A stretch of DNA of 50,728 bases from an uncultured Succiniclasticum sp. (GCA_905235335.1 CAJOKZ010000004.1:1-50728); one strand, 5' to 3'. Positions 31,376 through 41,612 are shown, counted from the stretch's first letter. Notes: generated by a model from the sequence alone, not told the origin. Made by a program: numbers and translations.

Positions 31376-31815
31376 GCGCCCGTCTGATGCCGCCTTCGTT
31401 TTTTCATTCTTCGTTTATGCGGCAACAAAGACTGTGCAAACCCGTCACCGATTGCGATTCCACGGACTCATGCGCCTGCGGCTTCGGAACTCGGGGCTTT
31501 GCCCCTCAGACAGCCTCGCCGCGATGGCGCCTTTCGTCTCATGGAATGACGCAATCGCTTCCGATGGTTTGCCCATGCCTTCGCCTTGCCGCATGAGGAA
31601 ATGCATGATAAATTCGAACATCATGGCCCGGGGTGATGCCGCCTGCACGCAGCGGCCGGCTCCCGCAGGGCGCGAGGAGGAACGGTAAAGGCCGTCATAA
31701 CAGCCAGGCTGCAGAACGAAACCGCAGGCGTTACCGCATCGTGCCGAAGGCACATGCGGACAATCAGGCACCGAAGCGTTCGGCCGCAATGTAAAGGCGG
31801 TATCAGACGGGCACA
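31376..31815. repeat. ~440-bp element bounded by ~21-bp imperfect terminal inverted repeats
   Basis: Left gcgcccgtctgatgccgcctt; right (reverse complement) gtgcccgtctgataccgcctt; sits between dinB stop and phosphoesterase start. Confidence 0.55.
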
Positions 31816-31821
31816 TAAATT

Positions 31822-32994
31822 CTAATTTTTTGTCTTCCCTGCGACACCCCTTTTGATGATGCCCTCACCAAACCTGCTTTTCAATGCGTCGACCGCCCGG
31901 TTCCGGTTCTGCATCCGCACATCTTCCTCAAAGCCCAGCACCGGTTCATCCTCCGGCCGGAACAGGCTGCTGACCGACACACCCAACAGGCGCACTCCGG
32001 GCTTTACGTTGATTTTTCGCAACATCTGTTCCGCCAGCGTGAAAATATCTTCATCCCAGGAAATGGGTCGGTCGCCGGTCGTGCTGCGGGTGACCGTGCG
32101 AAAATCCGAAAATTTCACCTTCAGCGTAACCGTATGGCCTGCCAGATGTTCCCTGCGCAAACGCCAGCCCACCTGACCGCTCAGGTCCAGCACTTCATGC
32201 CGGCAGGATTGAAAATCCGTCAGATCCGTGTCAAACGTGTTTTCCTTCCCGACGGATTTCGCTTCCTCCCCGCTGACAACAGGTCGGTCGTCCAGCCCCC
32301 GTGCCAGCAGCTTCACCTGCTCCGCATTGATGCCGAATACCCTGCGCAGGATGGCAATGTCTGCGGAAGCCAGCTGCCCGATCCGTTCGATGCCAAACTG
32401 TTTCAATTTTTCCTCCGCACTGCGGCCTATCCCAAATATTTTTCCCACCGGCATCGGCGCTAATAATTCCTCCGCCTCTTCCGGCGTAATTCTTACAAAA
32501 CCGTGGGGCTTGCGCATATCGGAAGCCAGCTTGGCCAAAAATTTATTGGGCGCCAGTCCGACAGACGCACTGAGTTTCAGTTCCGTCTGGATACGGTCCT
32601 GCACCTGATGGGCGATGGCCTCCGCCCCACCCATCCGTTCCATGCCTGTCAGATCCAGGAAGGCTTCATCAATAGAAAGCTGCTCTACCAGCGGCGACGT
32701 CTCACGGAAGATCGCCATAATCTTTTCCGACATCTCCGCATACCGATGCATGCGGACCGGAAGGTACACGGCATGAGGACAAAGACGCCTCGCCTCAAAT
32801 AAAGGCATGGCAGAGTGTACCCCAAACCGGCGGGCCTCATAGGAACAGGTAGATACCACGCCCCGCGCGGAATGTCCCCCTACAATGACAGGCAGACCTT
32901 TCAGTTCCGGATTGTCCAGAATTTCCACGGAAGCATAAAAGGCATCCATATCCACATGCATGATCCAGCGCTGATGAAATGAAGCAGCCATCAC
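31822..32994 (-). CDS. dinB: DNA polymerase IV (Y-family)
   Basis: IMHVDMDAFYASVE, YEARRFGVHSAMP, QLSIDEAFLDLTG, LAPNKFLAKLASD. Confidence 0.95.
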   Translation of the reverse strand: MMAASFHQRWIMHVDMDAFYASVEILDNPELKGLPVIVGGHSARGVVSTCSYEARRFGVHSAMPLFEARRLCPHAVYLPVRMHRYAEMSEKIMAIFRETSPLVEQLSIDEAFLDLTGMERMGGAEAIAHQVQDRIQTELKLSASVGLAPNKFLAKLASDMRKPHGFVRITPEEAEELLAPMPVGKIFGIGRSAEEKLKQFGIERIGQLASADIAILRRVFGINAEQVKLLARGLDDRPVVSGEEAKSVGKENTFDTDLTDFQSCRHEVLDLSGQVGWRLRREHLAGHTVTLKVKFSDFRTVTRSTTGDRPISWDEDIFTLAEQMLRKINVKPGVRLLGVSVSSLFRPEDEPVLGFEEDVRMQNRNRAVDALKSRFGEGIIKRGVAGKTKN

Positions 32995-33000
32995 CGTATC

Positions 33001-33855
33001 TTACCCTTCCACCACATTTCGCAGCACGCCGATCCCATCAATCTCGCATTCCACCACGTCGCCCGGCTTTAAAAAGACAGGCGGTGTCATCCCCATACCC
33101 ACGCCTGCAGGAGTACCGGTGGCAATGACCGTTCCCGCCTTCAGCGTCATGCCTTCCGACAGCATGGTGATAATATCCGCGATCCCGGTAATCAGATTGG
33201 CTGTGCTGGAATCCTGCCGTATATCTCCATTTACGCGGCAGGCGATCTTCCGTTTTGGCGGGAACGAAAATTCATCCGCCGACACAATGCAGGGCCCCAT
33301 GGGGGTGAAACCGTCCAGGCTTTTACCGAAATACCACTGCTTATGGCGCGTCTGCAGATTGCGGGCGCTTACGTCGTTGACGATGGTATAGCCGAAAATA
33401 TAATCTGTCACATTCTCCCGTTTTACATTTTTGGCGTCTTTCCCGATGATGACCCCCAGCTCGCATTCATAATCCAAAGAATCCACCAGCCCCGTATAGG
33501 CCGGAATCGGCGCATCCGGCCCCTGGGAATAGCATACCCGTTTGGAAAAAAAGATGGGGTACGGGCGCTCCCCGCCGAAACTTTCCTCCGAAAAACGGGA
33601 CGCTTCTTCCGCGTGAGCCGTATAGTTGATACCCAGACACAATACATCCTGCAGCGGCCGGGGAATGGGAGAAAGGATCTGTACCGGACCGGCCGCCCCT
33701 GCATTAGGCGCGCCTTTCGGAATTTCCCGGATCCCGCCCGACGCAATCAGCGCGTTCATGTCTTTTACTTCTTCCAGAATATACAAATTCTTTCCGTCCG
33801 TGCTGGCCGCCACTTTTTCTTCACCCTGAAATAAAACTGTGTAGTAACGCATCAC
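33001..33855 (-). CDS. Fumarylacetoacetate hydrolase (FAH) family protein
   Basis: LGINYTAHAEE, DYECELGVIIGKDAKNV, GYTIVNDVSARNLQ, GTVIATGTPAGVG. Confidence 0.92.
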   Translation of the reverse strand: MMRYYTVLFQGEEKVAASTDGKNLYILEEVKDMNALIASGGIREIPKGAPNAGAAGPVQILSPIPRPLQDVLCLGINYTAHAEEASRFSEESFGGERPYPIFFSKRVCYSQGPDAPIPAYTGLVDSLDYECELGVIIGKDAKNVKRENVTDYIFGYTIVNDVSARNLQTRHKQWYFGKSLDGFTPMGPCIVSADEFSFPPKRKIACRVNGDIRQDSSTANLITGIADIITMLSEGMTLKAGTVIATGTPAGVGMGMTPPVFLKPGDVVECEIDGIGVLRNVVEG

Positions 33856-33937
33856 ATTCCCTCCCGAACAAAAGTGAATCCCTAAGGAAATATCAATAAA
33901 TTCATCCGCACGACTACCGGCGCATCTTGTTTTCCGT

Positions 33938-34492
33938 TTATTTTTTCTCCGTCACGGCTTCGATTTTTATCGTGCCGGAAACTGACCCGATCTGCGCGGC
34001 ACCCTTTACCGCCTTTCCCATGACATACAGGCCCGGATAGCGCGGCGCATCGCCGTAATACAGGCAAACGTTGTTCCAAGGGGAAAAGTACGCAATGGTC
34101 CCTTTAGGGCATGCGCCTTCCCTTCCGTCCCCGCAATCCAGTTTTTTCGGCGGCTGGAATGTCTTTTCATTGCTGCCGTAGTTTTCCGATACCGCCGTCA
34201 GCGGCAGCTGTTTGTAAAACGAGCGGGATACCGTACTGTCGTTCAGTGCGAACAGGATTTCTTTATCCCCGTGAAACGTCACTTTGATCAATCGGCCCTC
34301 TTTTTCCATAACCTTGTTGTCTCCGGCCCTTACCTGATTTCCCGCGACTGCCGGCGCAGCCGTCTTTTCCTGTGCCGGTCCGGGATTCTTACGCCCGTCT
34401 TCTTTTATCTTGCCGGCAGCTGCACAGCCGGTCAAAACGGAAAATAAAAGAATCGTTAAAAGAAGCAGTTTCCAAACCCTTTTCTTGTCCAT
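33938..34492 (-). CDS. Cyclophilin-like fold lipoprotein
   Basis: Lipobox VLTGCAA; YFSPWNNVCLYYGDAPRYPGLYVMGKAV cyclophilin-like motif. Confidence 0.75.
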   Translation of the reverse strand: MDKKRVWKLLLLTILLFSVLTGCAAAGKIKEDGRKNPGPAQEKTAAPAVAGNQVRAGDNKVMEKEGRLIKVTFHGDKEILFALNDSTVSRSFYKQLPLTAVSENYGSNEKTFQPPKKLDCGDGREGACPKGTIAYFSPWNNVCLYYGDAPRYPGLYVMGKAVKGAAQIGSVSGTIKIEAVTEKK

Positions 34493-34527
34493 ATCAGTTT
34501 CCCAACGTTAACTAATTCCGTTCGCTG

Positions 34528-34887
34528 TCATTGCGGCTTTACGGCAGCTTCCCATTCCGGCTGCCGGAACCCGGTAAGGACGAAATCCTTTCCTACAAGA
34601 AGCGGACGCTTGACCAGCATCCCGTCGCTGGCAAGAAGGCGGAACTGTTCGTCCTCATCCATATCCGGCAGCTTTTTCGAAAGCTGCAATTCACGATACT
34701 GTATGCCGCTGGTGTTGAAGAACCGTTTTAACGGAAGCCCGCTCACCGCATGAAATTTCCGAAGCTTCGCTTCATCAGGATGGTCGGTCTTGATATCGAC
34801 CACTTCATGTTCGATATGGTTCTCTTCCAGCCACTGTAACGCTTTCCTGCAGGTTGAACATTTGCTGTAGCAATATACTGTGATCAT
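34528..34887 (-). CDS. ArsC/Spx/MgsR-family thioredoxin-fold protein
   Basis: YCYSKCSTCRKALQWLEENHIEHEVVDIK; KRFFNTSG; LVKRPLL. Confidence 0.88.
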   Translation of the reverse strand: MITVYCYSKCSTCRKALQWLEENHIEHEVVDIKTDHPDEAKLRKFHAVSGLPLKRFFNTSGIQYRELQLSKKLPDMDEDEQFRLLASDGMLVKRPLLVGKDFVLTGFRQPEWEAAVKPQ

Positions 34888-35179
34888 AATTCTCTCCCCT
34901 TTTCCATAATTGTTTTCTTAAGAAAACGCTGGTTAGCCTGTGTTTTTTTTATTATATCACAGAGCCGTCGGGAAAAGAAAACCTTCTCCCGTACATTATG
35001 TGACACTTATTACAATTTTCAAATCGGAAGGCCTCCACATAATGTTCTCCACAAAAAATTCCTTGAATTTTTAAGAATTTTAGATATAATACGTCATAAT
35101 AGAAGTTTTAAATGCCACAACATCTCTTCAACACATATCCATGGCAAAACTTCTAAATTTTTTGCAGAGGGGAATTCTC

Positions 35180-35953
35180 ATGAAAAAACTTTTATTCCTG
35201 TTACTGACCTTGACGATGCTTCTCATTTCCTGCACCGCGATGGCGGCCGGAAAACTGGAAACCATCACGACACGCGGCACCCTGCTGGTTGGCACCACCG
35301 GCGACTATAAGCCTATGTCCTATCTGGACAAGGAAACCGGTAAATACGAAGGTTTTGATTACCAGCTGGCAGAAAATTTGGCAGCAGCGCTGGGCGTAAA
35401 AGCAGTTTATGTACCCACTACCTGGAAAACCCTGACCCAGGACACCCTGGACGGAAAGTTTGACGTAGCCCTTTGCGGCATCACCCGTACCTTTTCCCGT
35501 GAAAAAGTCATGGACATGTCGGACGGATATCTGCAGTTTGGAAAAACTATATTGGTACGCAAGGCAGACGCGGGAAAGTTTAAGACTTTAGAAGATATCA
35601 ACAAACCCGGAGTAAAAGTAATGTACAACCCCGGCGGTACCAATGAAAAATTTGCGCTGGCCAACCTGTCCGGAGCGACGCTGGTGATGCATCCGCAGAA
35701 TGCGGAGATTCCCGGACTGATCGCGGAAGGAAAAGCAGACGTGATGGTTACGGAAACCACGGAAGCAGCCCATTACGCAGCCATAAACGACAAACTTGCG
35801 GCCCCCCTGCTGAAAGACCCCTTCACCAAAAACACCTTCGGTGTGCTGATGCAGAAGGGAGACCAGGATTTCCTGAACTTTGTAAACTTCTGGCTGGCCG
35901 AACTGAAAGGAAACGGCACCCTGGCACAGTTCGAGAAGGACTATATCAAATAA
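35180..35953 (+). CDS. Periplasmic amino-acid-type binding protein, cyclohexadienyl dehydratase (PheC)-like
   Basis: Signal peptide; RGTLLVGTTGDYKPMSYLD, FDVALCGITRTFSREKVMDMSDGYLQFGKT. Confidence 0.8.
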   Translation: MKKLLFLLLTLTMLLISCTAMAAGKLETITTRGTLLVGTTGDYKPMSYLDKETGKYEGFDYQLAENLAAALGVKAVYVPTTWKTLTQDTLDGKFDVALCGITRTFSREKVMDMSDGYLQFGKTILVRKADAGKFKTLEDINKPGVKVMYNPGGTNEKFALANLSGATLVMHPQNAEIPGLIAEGKADVMVTETTEAAHYAAINDKLAAPLLKDPFTKNTFGVLMQKGDQDFLNFVNFWLAELKGNGTLAQFEKDYIK

Positions 35954-35991
35954 CCGTTTCACAATAAATAAAATTTCCTGAACACATACTA

Positions 35992-36025
35992 AACAAGCCG
36001 GCGGGCCCAAACCCGCCGGCTTGTT
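35992..36025. terminator. Strong hairpin terminator between convergent genes
   Basis: aacaagccggcgggcccaaacccgccggcttgtttt. Confidence 0.88.
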
Positions 36026-36069
36026 TTCGTACCATTTTCAACTCGTTCGTTTGGAATACCGGAAATCCG

Positions 36070-37833
36070 TTATATCGTCAGGGTCACGGTATTGAATCCG
36101 TGATATCTGCGGTACAGGTACTGGCGCGCATGGTTCTTGACCACATGCAGGCTCAGCGCCCTCACATCGATTCCTTCATCCTGTTCCAGCAAAATGTCTG
36201 TGGTTTTCTGCGGAAGACAGAACGGATTCATTTCCTGGGCATTGTCCCGCAGATGGACCTTAAAGGTTCCATCCTCCTGGGCAATAAGCGTAAGCTGGGT
36301 CAGTACGGGTTCTCCCTCCTGGCGGCTTCCCGCCCGTTCGTTCATCAGGCCGCAAATTTCCTCCATGGCCAGCCGAAGTGTATTACGGGTATGGACGCCG
36401 GCTCCCCAGGATATCGCAAATTTATCGATTTCATCCATCTGTGCCGCCACATCTTCCACCCTGCCAAAGAAAGAAGCGTTATAAATCCGCGCCGTATCGA
36501 TGGTGTGCCGCTCTCCCCGGCTGCGCTTATATATATAAAGGACAAACAGCGTAACAATCTCTGCCAGCGGGTAAACAAGCCAGAACGCATGGTACCCATA
36601 TTGCGAAAGGACAAAGAGCAAGGGCAGGCTGGCTCCCAGGCGGCGCATGAACACCACGAGGAATGCAGATTTCTCATCCTCCTCCGACTGCAGATAATTT
36701 TGCAGCAGCAGCGCGACCCCCATAAAAATCGATCCCAGACAGAATATTCTGGCCGCATAATAGGCATTGTCGGGATTCGAAATATCTTCCAGCCCAAAAA
36801 GCAGATCCAGTATCTGCGGCCATGCGACCACAAGCGCCGTGGACAGGATCCCCACGATCAGGGAATATATCAGGGCATAACGGAAAACCCTGTGAAGTTC
36901 GTCAAAATTGCACTCCGCAAAGAACGTGGAAAACAACGGCTGTGAAGTTTTGCCGATAAATTCAAACAGAAAGACAAACAGGACCGACAGATTTTCGATG
37001 ATACTGAATACAGCCACCCCGTCCGTTCCTGAAATGTTCCTGAGCAGATGGATGGCAACCAATGAAAAGATAGCATCGAATATGTACTCGGAGGAGGTGG
37101 CGAAGCCCAGCCGCATTGGCTTTATCGCCTCTTTAAAGGAAGCCGTCTCTTTTTGCAGCGCCAGATTCCCGGTCGGATACAGCATGATATATCCGACGGA
37201 AGCCAGCAGCGCCAATGCGTTAGATATAAAGAAACCGAAGCTGCACCCCGCAATGCCCCAGCCAAAAAAGATCAGCAGGAGGGCGCTGACAATGAGATTC
37301 ACCACACCGCATGCGGTCTGGATCACCGTGGCAAACGTATCTGCGTCGTCATTGCGCAGGTACGCGGTAACAACTTCCATCAAAATTTCAAAAGGAATGC
37401 CCAGCAGGATATAAAACAAATATTCCTTGGACATCTGATACACCACGCCGTCCCCTGGCTCTGTACCGAGAATTTGAAGCACGGTGTCCTCAAAGAAAAT
37501 CCCCCCGGCCGCTACCGCAAAGCCGATCACAGCGCTAATCCGCATAAAAAAGTTGAAAATCCGAAGGGCCTCCCCTTTCTTCCCTTCATGCATGAAGTTG
37601 CTGTAGACGATAGCTCCCCCAATGGAAAGGCCGAACACAAAAAATGTGGCCAACAGGAACAGGGGTGAGATAAAGCCGATGGCAGCCAACCCATCCATGC
37701 CGATGTTATGTCCGACTAAAATCGTGTCGCCGATTTCAGCAAGGGCCAGACCGATGGCAGCCAAAGGGGCCGGTAATACCGCCCGTATAAACATTTTTCT
37801 TGTAAAATATGCATAATCAACCGACTTACCCAA
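36070..37833 (-). CDS. MATE-family transporter fused to C-terminal RsbW/SpoIIAB-like HATPase domain
   Basis: MATE N-terminal ~450 aa (ALAEIGDTILVGHNIGMDGLAAIGF); C-terminal RLAMEEICGLMNE N-box, HLRDNAQEMNPF, HVVKNHARQYLYRRYHGFNTVTLTI; TTG start with aaggagg RBS at 37833. Confidence 0.85.
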   Translation of the reverse strand: MGKSVDYAYFTRKMFIRAVLPAPLAAIGLALAEIGDTILVGHNIGMDGLAAIGFISPLFLLATFFVFGLSIGGAIVYSNFMHEGKKGEALRIFNFFMRISAVIGFAVAAGGIFFEDTVLQILGTEPGDGVVYQMSKEYLFYILLGIPFEILMEVVTAYLRNDDADTFATVIQTACGVVNLIVSALLLIFFGWGIAGCSFGFFISNALALLASVGYIMLYPTGNLALQKETASFKEAIKPMRLGFATSSEYIFDAIFSLVAIHLLRNISGTDGVAVFSIIENLSVLFVFLFEFIGKTSQPLFSTFFAECNFDELHRVFRYALIYSLIVGILSTALVVAWPQILDLLFGLEDISNPDNAYYAARIFCLGSIFMGVALLLQNYLQSEEDEKSAFLVVFMRRLGASLPLLFVLSQYGYHAFWLVYPLAEIVTLFVLYIYKRSRGERHTIDTARIYNASFFGRVEDVAAQMDEIDKFAISWGAGVHTRNTLRLAMEEICGLMNERAGSRQEGEPVLTQLTLIAQEDGTFKVHLRDNAQEMNPFCLPQKTTDILLEQDEGIDVRALSLHVVKNHARQYLYRRYHGFNTVTLTI

Positions 37834-37973
37834 AAAAAATCCTCCTTGCCATGAATCATGCCGTAATACTGTCAGCACTGCAGCCCTTCAGGCCTTCCAT
37901 CACCGGGCAGCCCCGCCGCAGCATGCCGGCAGCCCCGGTACGAAGGCCGCGAACCTGCACTGGCGATCGTAAG

Positions 37974-40900
37974 TTACCGGCCTTCAATCTTTTTAACAAT
38001 AGCACCGATGGTTTCCCCGGCAGCCAGCCCGTGGATAGCAAGGGCATAGTTTTTGAGGAAGCGCTCGATAAATGCCTCGCTGTATTCCAGCGTATTGTAG
38101 GTAAGATTTACATAGAAGTCATCCCTGCGGCGATGCAGGAAGAAGTCGAAATTTTCATCCTCAAAATCTTCGATTTCTTCATAAAGGGCTTTCCCGCCGC
38201 AAAAGTCAAATTCACCGTCAATATCTTCCCCCTGATAGGAGAACGCGGAGATAAGGGGAACCGCATCCCCTTCATACAGCGCATGGCGGCGGCACAGCAG
38301 GATGTTGTTCTGCGTTTCCTTCACAAACTGCGCGGCCGTCATATCTTCTGCCCAGCGGGTACAGAGCGGATAATGCCTGTAAATGGCGCCCATGGTCCGC
38401 TCGAAACGGATATCATCCCGTCCATTGTAGATAGTGAGGACAACAGACGCCTGTTCCCCGTTGGCAAGTCCCTGCAACAGGCCGAACGCCGCTGCAAGGA
38501 TTGTGCCGTCCGTAATACCCTGGGCTTTGGTAAACGCATCCACAGCCGCAAGATCGATATGCAGGGGCACCGTCATATCTTTGGTAATATTTTCATCCTT
38601 CGGATCAAGATCACCCGGCAGTTCCCCGGCCTTTTCCGTAAACGAACGCATAAAATCCTGGTTCCACTGCTGTTCACGCTGATAATCCGGCGTACCGATC
38701 CTGTCCTCGATATCATCATAATAATCGAAGATGCTGTATTCTTCCGTCGCCGGCGGATTACCCAGATAGGCGTCGTTCACATCGTCCAGGAATACCGTAA
38801 TGGAATCGCCGTCAATGATGGGGTGTAAAAAGTCGAAATAAAATTCCTTGCTTACGCTGCCGTCCGTTTCTGTAACGGCGAAAAGGCGCATCACGAACAT
38901 ACGGGTTTCCGGACGGTTCATCGCCTGGCGCAGACGGGGCTTCAGCGCTTCGTAATCCGCACGGGAAATTTTTTCCACAACAGGCTTCAGATTTTTCAGA
39001 TCCCCCTGCTGCCAGCGAAGTTTTCCGTCCGCAGCGGCTACAAGCCTCGCATCCGTAGCAGGATGAGCCAGCAGCGTCTTTTCAATGGCATCCGCCAGCC
39101 GTTCCATATCGGTATCCGGCGCCAGATAAACCGTGGCATCACAGTGGAGGCCGTAGCCCTCTTCCAGCGAATTCCCCCATTCATAATGGAGTTCCTGAAG
39201 GGGACCGAAAAAGTGGGTATCCCGTTTTACGGTCTTCAGTTTATTGCCGTCTTCCCGCCGGAGCAGAAGCTGCGCGATACCGGCAGGAGTCTTTCCTTCA
39301 TAGACAAGATTGAAATTAAGCTTCAACTCCCTGCATTCCGCAAGCAGCCGGACCGTACTCAGGCTGTCGCCGCCTGCGGCAAAAAAGTCTTCATCCGCGC
39401 TGACGCGGTCCATGCCTAACGCAATGGCAAATCCTTTGGCAAGTTTCTCTTCCGTCTCGTTTTTCGGCGCCACATAAGGCGAGTCGCTCACGTAAACTTC
39501 CGGCTTGGGCAGCGCTTTTCTGTTGAGCTTGCCGTTTTGGTTACGGGGAATAGCGTCCATCTGCACAATAGCCGCCGGTACCATGTAAGGCGGTTTCCTT
39601 TCCCGGATAAACGCAGCCAGCGCCTTTCGGTCAATGGGACCGTCAGACACTACATAGGCAGCGATAAATTTTCCGCCGGCGGGATTGTCACAGGCTACTA
39701 CAACCGCATTTTTTACAGAAGGAAAATCGTGGATCACGCCTTCCACTTCCGCCAGTTCCACGCGGAAGCCGCGGATCTTCACCAGGCCGTCACGGCGGCC
39801 TACAAATTCAATGTTCCCATCCGGACGGTACCGGACAATGTCCCCCGTCCGATAGGCCGTTGCATAGTCCGGCTCCCCGGAGAAAGGATTCGGCACAAAG
39901 GCTTCCCTGGTCTTTTCCGGACGGTTCAGATAGCCTCCCGCCACCTGGATCCCTGCCACCCAGAGTTCGCCCAGCGCGCCGGGCGGAACACGGCGGCCCG
40001 CGCTGTCAACAATATAGATAGCCGTATTGTCCATGGGCCGGCCAATGGGAATATCCGGTTCGTATTCTGTCATATCATACGAGGTAATGGAAACGGTGGC
40101 CTCCGTCGGCCCATACTCATTGACCACAATATAAGGGTAGACCGGCTTGAACGGCACCAGCGTTTCCCCTCCCACCACGATATATTTCAGTTCAGGACAG
40201 TCCATTGACAGGGCAAACTGCCTTCCTACCTGACTGGGAAGGTCGCTGATACTGACATGGTGCTTCCGGATGATTTCCGCCAGCGCCGGCAGGTCCAGCT
40301 TCTTTTCTTCCGGTATTACCACGACCGCGCCCCCCACCGAAAGTGTCGGATACATATCCGCCAGGGATCCGTCAAAACCGTAGCTGTTGTAACAGGTGAC
40401 GCGTGTCTTCTCTGTAGGAGCAAAGTAGCGCCTGTACCATGCCGCATAAGCTATGATATTCTTCTGCAGCAGGCGGACACCTTTGGGTACACCGGTGGTA
40501 CCGGATGTATAAATCAACATGAACAGGTCATCCGGCTCCGGAAACCGGATCTGTGCAAGAACCGGTTCATCCGGACACGGCAGGGAAGAAATTTCCGACA
40601 ACCGCAGGACCGTTCCGTCAAATTCCGTAAAATTATCCAGCCGCGGCAACAGCTCATCCGCAATCACAATGAGCCTGGCCCCGGCATCCTTGGTCATAAA
40701 CGACAGCCGTTCGTCAGGATAGTTCGGGTCCAGCGGCTCATAGGCACATCCGGCCCGCATCACGCCCAGGGAAGCAATCACCATATATTCCGAGCGGGGA
40801 ATGAACACCGCCACCGTATCTCCCCGGCCCAGCCCCTGACGGTTTATATACCAGGCCAGCCGGTTGGCAAGATCCGCTGTCCGGGCATAGGTATACGAAG

Positions 40901-41612
40901 CATCTTCGTAAATCACCGCAATATTGTCCGGATACTCTGCCGCACGGGCATAAAACTGTTCCGCTATCGTCACCGACTTGTCGTATTCATGGGCCGTTTG
41001 GTTAAAACTGTCCAGCGCCTCCATGGTTTCCTTCGCCGTGATGCGGACACCTGCCAGCGTTTCCGCCTCCGGAAGGCTCAGCAGGATCTCCCGCCAGGAA
41101 AGACTCATCACACGGATAAATTCTTCCGTATACAAAGCGCGGTCATAAGAAATCATCAGATTTCCGGAAGCACCCTGGAATACGATGGCCAGACCCGCTC
41201 TCCGGTCCGGCGGAATGTCCCCGCCTGCCGAAAAAGCGATCGCCCGTCCCATTTCAGCGCCCAGGACTTCCCGGGCTTCTTCATCTTCCCAGGTAAAGGA
41301 AGCGCCGGATTCCAACATAGTCCCGACACGTTCCACAAACGCCTCTGTCCGCATATCCGGCTTGCATTCCAGCCTCAGGGGGCGGTAACCTCCCTTATCC
41401 CATACAAGAAACCCGGCCTCCCCCAGTCCTCCGTACATTCCCAGCAGCACCAACAGGCTGGCCGCCAATTCCGGGATCCCCGGAATTTTTTCAGACGGAA
41501 CCGCACAGGTTGCCCATCCTTCCCCTGCAGCTGCCTGCTTTTCCGGAACCGGCAGACAATCCGGCATCTCAGCATCAAAAAAAGTTGCGCACCATTCCGT
41601 CTTGTTCATCAT
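37974..41612 (-). CDS. Nonribosomal peptide synthetase: truncated C-like N-terminus, A, PCP, C
   Basis: A-domain cores LIYTSGTTGVPKGV, NEYGPTEATV, YRTGDIVRYRPDGNIEFVGRRDGLVKIRGFRVELAEVEG, NGKLNRKALP; PCP DFFAAGGDSLSTVRLL; C-domain HPIIDG; start MMNKTEW with aaagg RBS. Confidence 0.93.
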   Translation of the reverse strand: MMNKTEWCATFFDAEMPDCLPVPEKQAAAGEGWATCAVPSEKIPGIPELAASLLVLLGMYGGLGEAGFLVWDKGGYRPLRLECKPDMRTEAFVERVGTMLESGASFTWEDEEAREVLGAEMGRAIAFSAGGDIPPDRRAGLAIVFQGASGNLMISYDRALYTEEFIRVMSLSWREILLSLPEAETLAGVRITAKETMEALDSFNQTAHEYDKSVTIAEQFYARAAEYPDNIAVIYEDASYTYARTADLANRLAWYINRQGLGRGDTVAVFIPRSEYMVIASLGVMRAGCAYEPLDPNYPDERLSFMTKDAGARLIVIADELLPRLDNFTEFDGTVLRLSEISSLPCPDEPVLAQIRFPEPDDLFMLIYTSGTTGVPKGVRLLQKNIIAYAAWYRRYFAPTEKTRVTCYNSYGFDGSLADMYPTLSVGGAVVVIPEEKKLDLPALAEIIRKHHVSISDLPSQVGRQFALSMDCPELKYIVVGGETLVPFKPVYPYIVVNEYGPTEATVSITSYDMTEYEPDIPIGRPMDNTAIYIVDSAGRRVPPGALGELWVAGIQVAGGYLNRPEKTREAFVPNPFSGEPDYATAYRTGDIVRYRPDGNIEFVGRRDGLVKIRGFRVELAEVEGVIHDFPSVKNAVVVACDNPAGGKFIAAYVVSDGPIDRKALAAFIRERKPPYMVPAAIVQMDAIPRNQNGKLNRKALPKPEVYVSDSPYVAPKNETEEKLAKGFAIALGMDRVSADEDFFAAGGDSLSTVRLLAECRELKLNFNLVYEGKTPAGIAQLLLRREDGNKLKTVKRDTHFFGPLQELHYEWGNSLEEGYGLHCDATVYLAPDTDMERLADAIEKTLLAHPATDARLVAAADGKLRWQQGDLKNLKPVVEKISRADYEALKPRLRQAMNRPETRMFVMRLFAVTETDGSVSKEFYFDFLHPIIDGDSITVFLDDVNDAYLGNPPATEEYSIFDYYDDIEDRIGTPDYQREQQWNQDFMRSFTEKAGELPGDLDPKDENITKDMTVPLHIDLAAVDAFTKAQGITDGTILAAAFGLLQGLANGEQASVVLTIYNGRDDIRFERTMGAIYRHYPLCTRWAEDMTAAQFVKETQNNILLCRRHALYEGDAVPLISAFSYQGEDIDGEFDFCGGKALYEEIEDFEDENFDFFLHRRRDDFYVNLTYNTLEYSEAFIERFLKNYALAIHGLAAGETIGAIVKKIEGR

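Noticed and set aside
37834-37973. Possible extra small gene between the NRPS and MATE-HATPase genes
   Set aside because: The 63-aa ORF there overlaps the NRPS 3' end and has no RBS or domain that I can support.
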